Below, one piece after another: positions 1-7,658 of a stretch of 21,727 bases of DNA. The notes under the pieces were generated by a model. The model ran no database searches. It saw only the letters and a program-made list of their open reading frames with translations, and was not told the DNA's origin. How positions within the stretch are numbered: position 1 is the first letter of the stretch; every line of letters begins with the position of its first letter. Source of the DNA: an uncultured Candidatus Saccharibacteria bacterium (GTDB lineage: Bacteria; Patescibacteriota; Saccharimonadia; Saccharimonadales; Saccharimonadaceae). Both the position numbers and the translations under genes were made by a program. Location of the stretch: positions 1 to 21,727 of the forward strand of contig CAMUOM010000012.1 in NCBI GenBank assembly GCA_947090635.1, written 5' to 3'.

Positions 1-1574
1 GCCGTGGTCGGGTCGGCGGTGCGCCCCACGCGCCCACAAACTTGGGCAATCAGCTGGAAAGTACGCTCGTGTGCGCCAAAGTCGGGCAGGTTAAGGCCGG
101 CGTCGGCTTGCACCACACCCACCACGCCAAGTTTGGGCAGGTCGAGCCCCTTGGCGATGGTTTGCGTGCCAATGATAATGTTGATGTTGCCGTCGCGCAA
201 GTCAGCGTAGCGGTCTTGCACTTGTGCGCCCGCGGCGGTGTCACTGTCAAAGCGCGCCACAGTGGCGGACTTGAACAGTTTGTGCACCTCCTCCTCGATG
301 CGCTTGGTGCCGATACCCTTATTTCTGATGTCGATACTCTGACACTCAGGGCACTTGAGGAAGGGCTTGGTGGCGTAGCCACAGAGGTGGCAGCGCAGTC
401 GGAAGAGGTCGTGGTGCAAGGTGAGCGGTAGATAGCAGCGCGGACAAAGCGCCACCCAGCCGCAGTCTTGGCACATGGTGGTGCTGGCGGTGCCGCGGCG
501 ATTGTGAAAGAGAAGCACTTGACGGTGGGTGTCGCGCGCTTGGCACATGGCGTTGATGAGCGGCGTAGATAAGAGGCGACTCTCGGTGTGAAAGTTGTCG
601 CGGCGTGTCATGTCAACAATTTGCACGGTCGGCGGCACGGCGCCGGGGCGAGCGAGCTGGTTGAGCTCAATAATTGGCCGCTGGAAGTGCTGCGCAAGGT
701 AGTAGTCGGTGATGGACGGTGTGGCGGAGCCTAGAACTAGCCGCGCGCCGGTGAGTTGGCGTAGCTGGCTGGCGACGGTAGAAGTGAGGTAACGCGGCGC
801 GGAGTCTTGCTTGTATGACGGCTCGTGGCACTCATCCACCACAATCAGCCCGAGATGTTGCACGGGCATGAAGAGGGCGGAGCGTGGCCCCACCACGACC
901 AGTGGTTCGGTGGCGGTCAAAATGTAGTGCCAGATGATGACTTTTTCGGCGGCGGTCAGGGCAGAGTGGACGGTTACTACGTGCGGGAAGGTCTGGCGAA
1001 ACTCTGCCACTAGCTGGGCAGTGAGGGCAATTTCGGGCACCAAGATAATCACCGACTGCCCGCGTTGCAAAGTCGCTTGCGCCACGGCCTTGTAGACGTT
1101 GGTTTTACCACTGCCGGTGATGCCGTGGAGCAGGCTAGTGCCGGTTTGAGCGAGAATTTGTTGGACGGCGGCTTGTTGCGCCGCGTTGAGGGGTGGTGTA
1201 GTCAGCGGTTGTGGTGCCGGCTCGGCGTAAGGCTTGATGCGTTTGCGGTTCAAGCGCGTGGGCAGCATGGTTTGCCATGCCGCGCCGCCATTGACGGCGT
1301 AGTAGTCGCGTAACCATTGTTGCAAGTCGACTAAGGCAGCGGGCAGCGGCTGGGAGTAGACCACGCGGCAGATGGGCTTGTAGTTAATCTTGCGCCCCTT
1401 GGCGTCAGTGAGCGGCGGGTCTGTGACGGGCTTTAGCACCACGCCCAAGCGAGTCTTGGTTTCGCCCACTGGTACCTCAACAATCAGCCCGCGCTCTAGC
1501 GGTTCATCTGCCGTGTAAGTCAGCTCGCCGCTCCAGCGCCCTATGTCTCCTACCATCGACACCAAGTAATACAT
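1..1574 (-). CDS. priA: Primosomal helicase PriA, C-terminus cut by window edge
   Basis: PriA is the 3'-to-5' superfamily 2 helicase that reloads the replisome at stalled forks. About 524 residues are visible, against roughly 700-730 usual, so the end of the second helicase domain lies outside the window. Seen in order: an N-terminal DNA-binding part starting MYYLVSMVGDIG; Walker A GITGSGKT near residue 150; a Walker B/DEAH-type motif VVDECHEPSYKQ near residue 247; LGSATPS (motif III); then the zinc-binding insert with eight cysteines in CxxC-type pairs (CQDCGW, CPRC, CHLC, CPEC) near residues 390-440; then GTQTIAKGLDLP. The box reads DECH where E. coli has DEEH. The start is the first in-frame ATG below a TATAAT that ends 6 nt upstream, so the message is probably leaderless. 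The gene diverges from the toxin-antitoxin operon. Confidence 0.95.
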   Translation of the reverse strand, partial: MYYLVSMVGDIGRWSGELTYTADEPLERGLIVEVPVGETKTRLGVVLKPVTDPPLTDAKGRKINYKPICRVVYSQPLPAALVDLQQWLRDYYAVNGGAAWQTMLPTRLNRKRIKPYAEPAPQPLTTPPLNAAQQAAVQQILAQTGTSLLHGITGSGKTNVYKAVAQATLQRGQSVIILVPEIALTAQLVAEFRQTFPHVVTVHSALTAAEKVIIWHYILTATEPLVVVGPRSALFMPVQHLGLIVVDECHEPSYKQDSAPRYLTSTVASQLRQLTGARLVLGSATPSITDYYLAQHFQRPIIELNQLARPGAVPPTVQIVDMTRRDNFHTESRLLSTPLINAMCQARDTHRQVLLFHNRRGTASTTMCQDCGWVALCPRCYLPLTLHHDLFRLRCHLCGYATKPFLKCPECQSIDIRNKGIGTKRIEEEVHKLFKSATVARFDSDTAAGAQVQDRYADLRDGNINIIIGTQTIAKGLDLPKLGVVGVVQADAGLNLPDFGAHERTFQLIAQVCGRVGRTADPTT

Positions 1575-1580
1575 ACCTAA

Positions 1581-1586
1581 ATTATA
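1581..1586 (-). promoter_or_regulatory. -10 box of priA, leaderless start
   Basis: On the minus strand a perfect TATAAT is followed by TTAGGT and then the priA ATG. Transcription normally starts about 7 nt after the -10, which puts the first base at or next to the ATG. No Shine-Dalgarno sequence fits in between. Confidence 0.6.
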
Positions 1587-1624
1587 CAACACCCCGCACC
1601 GCGCCTATAAAATATAAGCGCATA

Positions 1625-1652
1625 TGTTATAATGGATATATATAAAAAGGAG
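1625..1652 (+). promoter_or_regulatory. Extended -10 and ribosome site of the Panacea operon
   Basis: TGT followed by TATAAT (1625-1633) is an extended -10 without a clear -35. AAGGAG (1647-1652) is a good Shine-Dalgarno, 7 nt before the ATG at 1660. This promoter is back to back with the priA promoter. Confidence 0.6.
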
Positions 1653-1659
1653 CCAGCCA

Positions 1660-2130
1660 ATGAGTAAGATGATAACGCCAGAGGATGTTTTACGGGTATT
1701 ACTAGAATTACAGTCTCTCGATGAAGATTCGGGTGACGTTATTACTAATCTCAAGGCGCAAAAGTTGCTCTATTACGTACAGGGCGTGGCGTTAGCCAAG
1801 CTCAACCAACCGATGTTTCAGGAGGATTTTGTGGCATGGCAGTACGGGCCGGTGATAGTTCGGCTGTATAACGAGCTTAAGCAGTTTGGCCGGAATCAAG
1901 TTGAGCTGCCACCCGTGACTGGCTCGGTGGAAGATAAATTCAGCGACGAACAACTAGGCGTCATTGCTTCAGTATACAAGACCTTTGGCCAGTTTTCGGC
2001 TTGGAAGTTACGCGACATGACGCACGCCGAGGCGCCTTGGCTAGACGTCAACATTAACGACACGATACCAAAGGCCTCAATCGAGAAATTCTTTAAGGCA
2101 AGATACTGCAATATCCCGGTATGCCAGTAA
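1660..2130 (+). CDS. Panacea-domain (SocA/GepA-like) antitoxin
   Basis: 156 residues. The N-terminal part matches the Panacea domain (formerly DUF4065) pattern: TNLKAQKLLYYVQGVALA followed by AWQYGPVIVRLYNELKQFG, corresponding to the family's T-x-L-K-L-Q-K-L-L-Y-Y-xQG and AW-x-YGPV motifs. Known Panacea proteins act as antitoxins for many unrelated toxins and are normally encoded next to them; Caulobacter SocA instead works as a proteolytic adaptor for SocB. Here the gene comes first in a two-gene operon and its stop overlaps the next start by 10 nt, which fits antitoxin-first coupling. No membrane segment or signal peptide is seen. The family call is firm; the antitoxin role is inferred from family and layout. 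Confidence 0.85.
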   Translation: MSKMITPEDVLRVLLELQSLDEDSGDVITNLKAQKLLYYVQGVALAKLNQPMFQEDFVAWQYGPVIVRLYNELKQFGRNQVELPPVTGSVEDKFSDEQLGVIASVYKTFGQFSAWKLRDMTHAEAPWLDVNINDTIPKASIEKFFKARYCNIPVCQ

Positions 2131-2555
2131 ACCGCTCTAGCCGTCTTCGTCGGGCGTATCAGCGCGCAAATAACAGTGGTGACATCATATCGCCCGATTT
2201 GTTGAATTCACAGGACGATAACGACTATGTTTTAGTGTCATTCCAGTATTTGCAAAAAGGCTACGATTTGGATGATAAAAGTCTCACGAAAGACCATCGG
2301 GCGAATTTGTTGAGCAAGCTGGTGTTAATTACGCAGTCAACTTGGACGACGCTTTTAATGACTTCGAAACGGAGTGGATTTGAGATGATGGAACGCGCTG
2401 AAACAAAGTTGCGTCCTAGAGGTGTAACGGATGATGTCAAAAAGTTTATAGTGGCGCGCTTTTCTTCGCAAAAATGTCGCTTGATTGGTTTTCGACGGGA
2501 CAATGTGTTTTTTGTTTTATATATTGACGCGAAGCTTACTGCCTACAAACATTAA
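2121..2555 (+). CDS. Probable toxin partner of the Panacea antitoxin, unrecognised family
   Basis: 144 residues, soluble, basic N-terminus (MPVNRSSRLRRAYQR). The start overlaps the antitoxin stop by 10 nt, so translation is probably coupled; there is no separate promoter. The C-terminal half carries a pattern resembling small nuclease-like or toxin proteins: KCRLIGFRRDNVFFVLYIDA followed by a terminal Tyr-Lys-His. I recall this 'RxxGFR..nvFyVLyiD...y.H' ending from uncharacterised small proteins but cannot name a family. Context, size and overlap argue for a toxin. It could instead be an abortive-infection effector. The mechanism (nuclease or other) cannot be told from the sequence. Codon use is less GC-biased than in neighbouring housekeeping genes, consistent with recent acquisition. 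Confidence 0.6.
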   Translation: MPVNRSSRLRRAYQRANNSGDIISPDLLNSQDDNDYVLVSFQYLQKGYDLDDKSLTKDHRANLLSKLVLITQSTWTTLLMTSKRSGFEMMERAETKLRPRGVTDDVKKFIVARFSSQKCRLIGFRRDNVFFVLYIDAKLTAYKH

Positions 2556-2569
2556 GCCTGCGGGCGGTG

Positions 2570-2578
2570 TGATATAAT
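2570..2578 (+). promoter_or_regulatory. Extended -10 of frr, near-leaderless
   Basis: TGA followed by TATAAT ends 8 nt before the frr ATG. An AGGAG sits in those 8 nt but only 3 nt from the ATG, too close for normal Shine-Dalgarno use, and it would lie at or upstream of the transcript start. Confidence 0.55.
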
Positions 2579-2586
2579 AGGAGTAT

Positions 2587-3138
2587 ATGGATACTAGTAT
2601 TTACGAGGAAAAATTTGCGGGGGTAGCAGAGCACTTCGCAGAAGAATTAAAGAAGGTGCGCACCGGTCGTGCTCACCCAGACATGCTAAGCGGCGTGCGG
2701 GTTGAGGTTTACGGCACTAAGATGCCGCTCAACCAAGTGGCTAGCATCACAGCTAAAGAGGCCACGCAGATTTTGGTGACCCCATTTGACGTCGCCAATG
2801 TACAGGCCATCTCAAAGGCCATCAGCAGCGACCCAAGTTTGGGCTTTAACCCAAGCGACGACGGCCGCAACGTACGCGTGCCAATTCCACCGCTCACCGA
2901 GGAGCGCCGCAAGGAGATTTCGCGTCAAGTCGATGCTAAGGTAGAAGAGTCAAAGATTGCCTTGCGTAGCATCCGCGACGAAGCCCGCAAAGCCATCAAG
3001 GCTGCCAAGCAAGCCAAGGAGATTGGCGAAGACGACCAGAAGCGCCTTGAGGCGGGTATTGACGACAGCCTCAACAAGACGGTTGCGAAGCTCACCAGCC
3101 TTGCCGCCGACAAGCAAACTGAAATCATGACAGTTTAG
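2587..3138 (+). CDS. frr: Ribosome recycling factor
   Basis: 183 residues, the normal RRF length. RRF splits post-termination ribosomes together with EF-G. Recognised from KKVRTGRAHPDML (the RTGRA signature near residues 25-30), VEVYGTKMPLNQVASI, ISSDPSLGFNPSDDGRNVRVPIPPLTEERRKE, and the helical C-terminus rich in Lys and Glu (domain I three-helix bundle). The start is the first ATG after an extended -10. It is followed after 8 nt by uppS, an order conserved in many bacteria, so the two are probably co-transcribed. Confidence 0.96.
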   Translation: MDTSIYEEKFAGVAEHFAEELKKVRTGRAHPDMLSGVRVEVYGTKMPLNQVASITAKEATQILVTPFDVANVQAISKAISSDPSLGFNPSDDGRNVRVPIPPLTEERRKEISRQVDAKVEESKIALRSIRDEARKAIKAAKQAKEIGEDDQKRLEAGIDDSLNKTVAKLTSLAADKQTEIMTV

Positions 3139-3146
3139 AGGCAGCC

Positions 3147-3845
3147 ATGGCCGACGTACCGCAGCATATTGGGTTCATCGTGGACGGTAACCGCCGCTGG
3201 GCGCGCGCTCGCGGCTTGACGACCGAGCAGGGGCATAAGCGCGGGTTTGAGGTGCTAAAGCAAATGGCATACGTCGCCCGCGACCGCCAGATTCCGTATG
3301 TCAGCGCCTACATCTTTTCCACGGAGAATTGGCAGCGCAGCAAACCAGAGGTGGACTATCTGATGCGCCTGTTTTTACAGGCGTTTCAGCACGACCTCAA
3401 GCAAATGATACGTGACGGCTTTAAAATTATCTTTTTAGGCAGTAAAGACCACGTCAGTCAGCCAATTTTGCGCGCCATCGCCGCTGCCGAAGCCGATTCA
3501 AAGGCTAACACCGGCACTACGCTAGCACTGTGCTTTAATTACGGTGGGCAGCAGGAGATTGCCGACGCTGCGCGCCAGCTTGCAACTGAGGCGCAGGCGG
3601 GTAAGCTTGACCCGAAAACCATCACACCGCAGACGGTGTCGCAAGCCATTTACCATCCTGAGCTGCCGCCGCTTGACTTTGTGGTGCGCACCAGTGGTGA
3701 GGAGCGGGTGAGTGGCTTTATGCTGTGGCGCCTCGCTTACGCCGAATTTTTGTTCGTCAAGGTTAACTGGCCAGAGATGACGCCGGCGCTGCTGGACGAT
3801 TGCTTGGCCGAGTATGCGCGGCGGCAACGCCGATTTGGCAAATAA
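3147..3845 (+). CDS. uppS: Isoprenyl transferase (undecaprenyl diphosphate synthase)
   Basis: 232 residues. A cis-prenyltransferase that extends farnesyl diphosphate with isopentenyl units to the C55 carrier used in cell-wall lipid I/II synthesis. Seen: HIGFIVDGNRRWAR with the catalytic Asp at residue 13 and DGNRRWA; the FSTENW motif (residues 58-63); the C-terminal signature RTSGEERVSGFMLW starting at Arg181, and AYAEFLF with Glu200 (Mg binding). Residue Gly190 replaces the usual Asn/Asp of the RxSNFLLW motif. Slightly shorter than the typical 245-250. It follows frr by 8 nt with GAGG upstream of the ATG. Its product feeds MraY and MurG further along the window. Confidence 0.95.
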   Translation: MADVPQHIGFIVDGNRRWARARGLTTEQGHKRGFEVLKQMAYVARDRQIPYVSAYIFSTENWQRSKPEVDYLMRLFLQAFQHDLKQMIRDGFKIIFLGSKDHVSQPILRAIAAAEADSKANTGTTLALCFNYGGQQEIADAARQLATEAQAGKLDPKTITPQTVSQAIYHPELPPLDFVVRTSGEERVSGFMLWRLAYAEFLFVKVNWPEMTPALLDDCLAEYARRQRRFGK

Positions 3846-3857
3846 TTAACTCGCTTG

Positions 3858-3887
3858 TGCTATAATAGAATTTGATTAATTAGGAGG
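3858..3887 (+). promoter_or_regulatory. Extended -10 and strong ribosome site of rseP
   Basis: TGC followed by TATAAT (3858-3866), then AGGAGG (3882-3887) three bases before the ATG at 3891. Unlike frr, proS and ftsI, this gene has a short leader with a real Shine-Dalgarno, so both start types coexist. Confidence 0.6.
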
Positions 3888-3890
3888 GAA

Positions 3891-5045
3891 ATGAATTTAG
3901 CTTGGTGGCAGATTATCTTAGGGGCGATTGTAGGGCTGATTATATTGGTGATTCTCGTGGTGATTCACGAGCTCGGTCATGCCATTGCCGCCATTCGGAA
4001 CGGCGTTGAGGTTGAGGAGTTTGGCATTGGCTTTCCGCCGCGCGCGTGCCAAATTGGCGAGTACAAGGGGACTAAAATTACCCTAAACTGGCTGCCACTG
4101 GGCGGTTTTTGCCGGATGAAGGGCGAGAGCGACGACGCCAAAGAGCCGCACAGTTACGGTGCCGCCAGCCTCTGGGCGAAGACCAAGATTTTGCTTGCGG
4201 GTGTGTGGATGAACTTCTGGACGGCGGTGGTAATATTTGCTATTTTGGCACTCTTTGGGATGCCAAAGCTTGTGCCCGACCAGTTTGCCATGAAGGAAGA
4301 TTATCACGGTACGGCGGGCGAAGTTTCAGTGGTTAAGGTGATGAAAGACACAGTGGCAGCGCATGCCGGCGTGCAGAAGGGTGACCGCGTGCTGAGTATC
4401 AACGGTACAAATGTCGAGTATTCGATCGAGGTGCCACGGTTAGTGTACAACTTAGCGGGCAAAGAACTCAACCTTGTGGTGCGGCGGGGCAACGCCGATA
4501 AGTCGTTTAAGTTGCAGCTGCCGGCACAGGCGTCAGCCGGCCACGGCATACTTGGCATTGCAACCTCAGATAGCAAGCCGGCGACGATTCGCGCCACGTG
4601 GAGCGCACCGCTAGTGGGCTTTATTGACACCTTGCAGCTAATGTGGCTCACCATTGCGGGCATCTTCGGTATGATTGGTAATCTCTTCACTGGCCTCTGG
4701 GGGCTGGTGACGGGCGCCGGCGCCGGTGGCCGGTTAGCTTCGGTGGCGCAGGGCGTGGCTGGACCAATTGGTATCTTGGGTGTTATCTTCCCGACTGCCA
4801 TGGCGAGCGGTCCGAGCATCTTACTCTACATTTCTGGCATGATTGCGGTGTCGCTGGCGGTAATGAACCTGCTACCGATACCAGGGCTAGATGGTGGCCG
4901 CTGCTATCTCACTTGGGCGTATCACGCGCTGAAGCGCCCGTTGACGAAGGAAAAAGAAGAGAAAATTGTCGGTTACGGCATGCTCTCATTGTTTGGTTTA
5001 ATGATTTTGGTGACATTAGTCGATGTTTGCAAGTTATTCAAATAA
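3891..5045 (+). CDS. rseP: RseP-type site-2 protease (M50 zinc metalloprotease)
   Basis: 384 residues. Intramembrane protease that cuts transmembrane segments of anti-sigma factors or signal peptides. Seen: first membrane segment (about 7-25) running into the zinc motif VVIHELGH (HELGH at 26-30); a small-residue stretch with LPLGGFCRMKGE; a second membrane segment near 105-120; one PDZ domain (about 140-215, with AGVQKGDRVLSINGT); then membrane helices and the second catalytic motif NLLPIPGLDGGR (LDG about 333-335). Family members with a single PDZ are common in Gram-positives. Neighbours uppS and proS are its usual partners, but cdsA and dxr, normally in between, are missing. The last 23 bases overlap the next gene. 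Confidence 0.93.
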   Translation: MNLAWWQIILGAIVGLIILVILVVIHELGHAIAAIRNGVEVEEFGIGFPPRACQIGEYKGTKITLNWLPLGGFCRMKGESDDAKEPHSYGAASLWAKTKILLAGVWMNFWTAVVIFAILALFGMPKLVPDQFAMKEDYHGTAGEVSVVKVMKDTVAAHAGVQKGDRVLSINGTNVEYSIEVPRLVYNLAGKELNLVVRRGNADKSFKLQLPAQASAGHGILGIATSDSKPATIRATWSAPLVGFIDTLQLMWLTIAGIFGMIGNLFTGLWGLVTGAGAGGRLASVAQGVAGPIGILGVIFPTAMASGPSILLYISGMIAVSLAVMNLLPIPGLDGGRCYLTWAYHALKRPLTKEKEEKIVGYGMLSLFGLMILVTLVDVCKLFK

Positions 5046-5838
5046 ATGGCGTCAGCTCAAGTCGCCCGTCGCGCCGCAGGGTGAAGACGCCGCCGACCAC
5101 GCGGTGCGAGAGCTGTGTCACCGCGCCTCTTGCTTGCTCAGAGTCTTCATGTGGATGGCTTGGGCGATGGCCTGTGTGATTTTTGGCGAGATTGTGGCCG
5201 AGTTGCTCATCAAGAAAAAGCTGCTTAATAGTTTGCTGTTGTGCCAGCTTATCAATTACATTGTGACATTGGGGTTAATGCTCGGCGTGCCGTATCTTTG
5301 GCATAAGCTGCGTCATCACCCAGCAAAGTTCTGGGCTGAGGTCGGCTTGGGTGGCTTGCCGCGTTCGTCAGATGCCGCGCTGACGGCTAAAATGATTCTA
5401 CCGTACTATGCCATGATTATTATTGCTGGTGTCGTGCTTCAGTTGGTGGCGCCAAATTTGGTGAATGAAAAGCAGCACATTGTGACCGACAACAGCCCGC
5501 TGGGTCTGGCTAGTATGATTAATTCTAACGAGATGTTGATCATCTTGGCGCTGTACTTAATCGTAGCGGTGATGGCGCCAATCGCAGAAGAGATGATATT
5601 CCGTGGCTTTTTGTACACCAAGCTGCGCCGTGTGGTGGGGGTGGCCAACGCCATGCTCTGGGTGTCGCTGGTGTTTGCCTTGGCGCATGGTCAAGTGGCG
5701 GCGGGAATGGTGACATTTATTCTGTCGATGTGTAACTGCTATATGCGCGAGAAGACGGGACGGATTTATCCGGGCATTTTTCTACATATGATGTGCAACA
5801 CAATTGCGCTGACGCTACAGATAGCGCTCCTGCATTAA
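5023..5838 (+). CDS. CPBP-family intramembrane glutamic endopeptidase
   Basis: 271 residues. The CPBP (CAAX protease and bacteriocin-processing, Abi) family comprises membrane proteases related to Rce1. All three motifs are present: AEEMIFRG (EExxxR, Glu189-Glu190 and Arg194), FALAHG with His222, and HMMCN (HxxxN, His255 and Asn259). Several hydrophobic segments surround them (about 40-62, 72-92, 125-145, 172-190, 207-222, 225-240, 250-270). The start at 5023 overlaps the end of rseP by 23 nt with no clear ribosome site, so translational coupling is likely. Two membrane proteases in one operon suggest linked roles in surface-protein maturation, but the substrate cannot be inferred. Confidence 0.88.
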   Translation: MFASYSNKWRQLKSPVAPQGEDAADHAVRELCHRASCLLRVFMWMAWAMACVIFGEIVAELLIKKKLLNSLLLCQLINYIVTLGLMLGVPYLWHKLRHHPAKFWAEVGLGGLPRSSDAALTAKMILPYYAMIIIAGVVLQLVAPNLVNEKQHIVTDNSPLGLASMINSNEMLIILALYLIVAVMAPIAEEMIFRGFLYTKLRRVVGVANAMLWVSLVFALAHGQVAAGMVTFILSMCNCYMREKTGRIYPGIFLHMMCNTIALTLQIALLH

Positions 5839-5865
5839 ATAGACTAGTCAAGCCATGGGTAAATG

Positions 5866-5874
5866 TGCTAAAAT
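5866..5874 (+). promoter_or_regulatory. Extended -10 that sets the proS start
   Basis: TGC followed by TAAAAT ends 7 nt before the ATG at 5882. An earlier in-frame ATG at 5855 would lie upstream of the promoter, so the 5882 start is preferred and the message is probably leaderless. GGAAGG in the gap is only 1 nt from the ATG. Confidence 0.55.
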
Positions 5875-5881
5875 GGAAGGC

Positions 5882-7132
5882 ATGAAACGCACTGAATTAT
5901 TTACCAAGACGAGCAAAACGGTACCAGCAGACGAGACTTCATTGAATGCTCAACTGCTCATCCGCGCGGGGTTCGTTCATAAGGAGATGGCAGGGGTATA
6001 CGCCTTCTTGCCACTGGGGCTACGCACGCTCGAAAAGATAAAGGCGATTATTCGCGACGAGCTGACCAAGGTCGGCGGGCAAGAATTGCTGATGACTCAC
6101 TTGCAGCCGAAGGCGCTGTGGGAGACCACCACGCGGTGGGACGACAAGGTGGTAGACATCTGGTTCAAGACGAAGCTGCAGACGGGCGAAGACATTGGTC
6201 TTGCTTGGTCACACGAGGAGCCAATTATGAATATGCTTCGTGAATATGTTCACAGCTACAAAGACTTACCAGTGGCGGTGCATCAGTTCCAGACCAAGCT
6301 GCGCAACGAATTGCGCGCCAAGGCAGGCATTATGCGCGGCCGCGAGTTCCTGATGAGTGACATGTACAGTGTGCACGCGACCAAAGAGGACCTCGACCGC
6401 TTCTATGAAGAAGTCAAGCAGGCGTATTTGCGAGTGTACGACCGTCTTGGCATTGGCGACCAGACTTACGTAACTTTCGCCTCTGGTGGTGCCTTCACTA
6501 AGTTCAGTCACGAGTTCCAGACTATTTGTGATGCCGGCGAAGACTGGCTTTACCTAGACCGCGTGCGCAACATCGCCGTAAATGAAGAGGTGCTGGACGA
6601 CGCGGTGGCAGAGCTGGGCCTCGATAAGAGCAAGCTAGAGCGTGTCCGCAGCGCAGAGGTGGGCAACATCTTCAACTTCGGCACCGACAAGGCGGAACAG
6701 ATGGGTATCACCTTTATGGACCAAGACAACCAGCCAAAGCCATTCTGGTATGGTTCGTACGGCATTGGCGTGACCCGCGTGATGGGCGTGATTGCCGAGC
6801 TCTTTTCCGACGACCGTGGCCTCGTGTGGCCAGATAACATCGCGCCGTATCGCGTGTACCTCGTATCGATTGGCGACAGTGAGCCAGTACAAAAATCGGC
6901 CGAAGCGGTGTATAATTTATTGCAGTCCAAGGGCATTGAAGTGTTGTGGGATGACCGCGACGCTCGCCCAGGCGAGAAGTTTGCCGACGGCGACTTGATG
7001 GGTATCCCGCATCGCGTGGTGATTAGCCCGAAGACCGTGGCAGCAGATAAGGTAGAATACAAGGCTCGCACGGCGGCCGACGCTGAAGCGTTGACGGTGA
7101 GCGAGTTAGTTGAACGATTGACTAAGAAGTAG
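5882..7132 (+). CDS. proS: Prolyl-tRNA synthetase, short form without editing insert
   Basis: 416 residues from the 5882 start (MKRTELFTKTSK). Class II synthetase charging tRNA-Pro. Seen: motif 1 region with AGVYAFLPLGLRTLEKI (about 37-53); motif 2 FQTKLRNELRAKAGIMRGREFLMSDMYS (about 136-163); motif 3 YGSYGIGVTRVMGVIAEL; and the C-terminal anticodon-binding domain (YRVYLVSIGD to the end). The canonical bacterial enzyme is about 565 residues because of a roughly 180-residue INS editing domain between motifs 2 and 3. Here that interval is only about 100 residues, so the INS domain is absent, as in alphaproteobacterial-type enzymes. Hydrolysis of Ala-tRNA-Pro would then need a separate factor. 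Confidence 0.95.
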   Translation: MKRTELFTKTSKTVPADETSLNAQLLIRAGFVHKEMAGVYAFLPLGLRTLEKIKAIIRDELTKVGGQELLMTHLQPKALWETTTRWDDKVVDIWFKTKLQTGEDIGLAWSHEEPIMNMLREYVHSYKDLPVAVHQFQTKLRNELRAKAGIMRGREFLMSDMYSVHATKEDLDRFYEEVKQAYLRVYDRLGIGDQTYVTFASGGAFTKFSHEFQTICDAGEDWLYLDRVRNIAVNEEVLDDAVAELGLDKSKLERVRSAEVGNIFNFGTDKAEQMGITFMDQDNQPKPFWYGSYGIGVTRVMGVIAELFSDDRGLVWPDNIAPYRVYLVSIGDSEPVQKSAEAVYNLLQSKGIEVLWDDRDARPGEKFADGDLMGIPHRVVISPKTVAADKVEYKARTAADAEALTVSELVERLTKK

Positions 7133-7143
7133 AAGGAGGAGAA

Positions 7144-7599
7144 ATGAAGAAAATTTTTCACATTACGGCCGCTGGTAAGCGGGAACTTGAAGACGAACTC
7201 AAGAGCTTGATTGATTCGCGCCCAGACGTGGCAGAAGAAATTGCCACCGCGCGCGCTCAAGGCGACCTTTCAGAGAACGCGGAGTACACTTCAGCCCGTG
7301 AGCGCCAGAATCGCGTGGAGAGCCGCATCGCGGAGATTGAAGAGATTCTGAAGGGGGCGAAGATTATCGCCTCTGATGGCGACGGTACGGTTAGCCTTGG
7401 CGACACTTTGACGGTGGAGAGCAACGGCGTTCAGACCGAGTACCAGCTGGTGGGTGCGATTGAGGCTGACCCGCTCAACAACAAAATCAGCCACGAGTCA
7501 CCACTTGGTTCAGCCTTGCTTGGCAAGAAGGTGGGCGATACCGTGACCGTCAAGACCCCGAAGGGCGAGCGACAGTATACGATTGTCTCATTGCTATAG
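7144..7599 (+). CDS. greA: Transcription elongation factor GreA
   Basis: 151 residues, close to the usual 155-160. GreA inserts into the RNA polymerase secondary channel and stimulates cleavage of backtracked RNA. Seen: N-terminal coiled coil (about 10-75) with the acidic tip GDLSENAEY, Asp41 and Glu44 being the catalytic pair; C-terminal FKBP-like domain ending with GDTVTVKTPKGERQYTIVSL. AAGGAGGAG lies directly upstream of the ATG, 12 nt after proS, so it is the last gene of the frr-proS block. It is followed by a bidirectional terminator. Confidence 0.96.
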   Translation: MKKIFHITAAGKRELEDELKSLIDSRPDVAEEIATARAQGDLSENAEYTSARERQNRVESRIAEIEEILKGAKIIASDGDGTVSLGDTLTVESNGVQTEYQLVGAIEADPLNNKISHESPLGSALLGKKVGDTVTVKTPKGERQYTIVSLL

Positions 7600-7621
7600 T
7601 TATAAATTAGAGCAAAAATAA

Positions 7622-7643
7622 AGGCGCTACGATGGTAGCGCCT
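7622..7643. terminator. Bidirectional terminator between greA and a convergent gene
   Basis: Perfect 9-bp stem AGGCGCTAC/GTAGCGCCT with loop GATG. On the minus strand it is followed by TTTATTTTT, a good rho-independent tail for the 187-residue gene. On the plus strand only ATTATAG follows, so termination of greA is probably weaker. Confidence 0.8.
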
Positions 7644-7658
7644 ATTATAGTTAAGTTA

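Noticed and set aside
4304..4819. 171-codon minus-strand frame inside rseP
   Set aside because: Exact antisense shadow of a well-supported gene, with no ribosome site or recognisable protein.
6550..7260. 236-codon minus-strand frame across proS and greA
   Set aside because: Shadow of two conserved genes; low-complexity Ser/Thr-rich translation and no family match.
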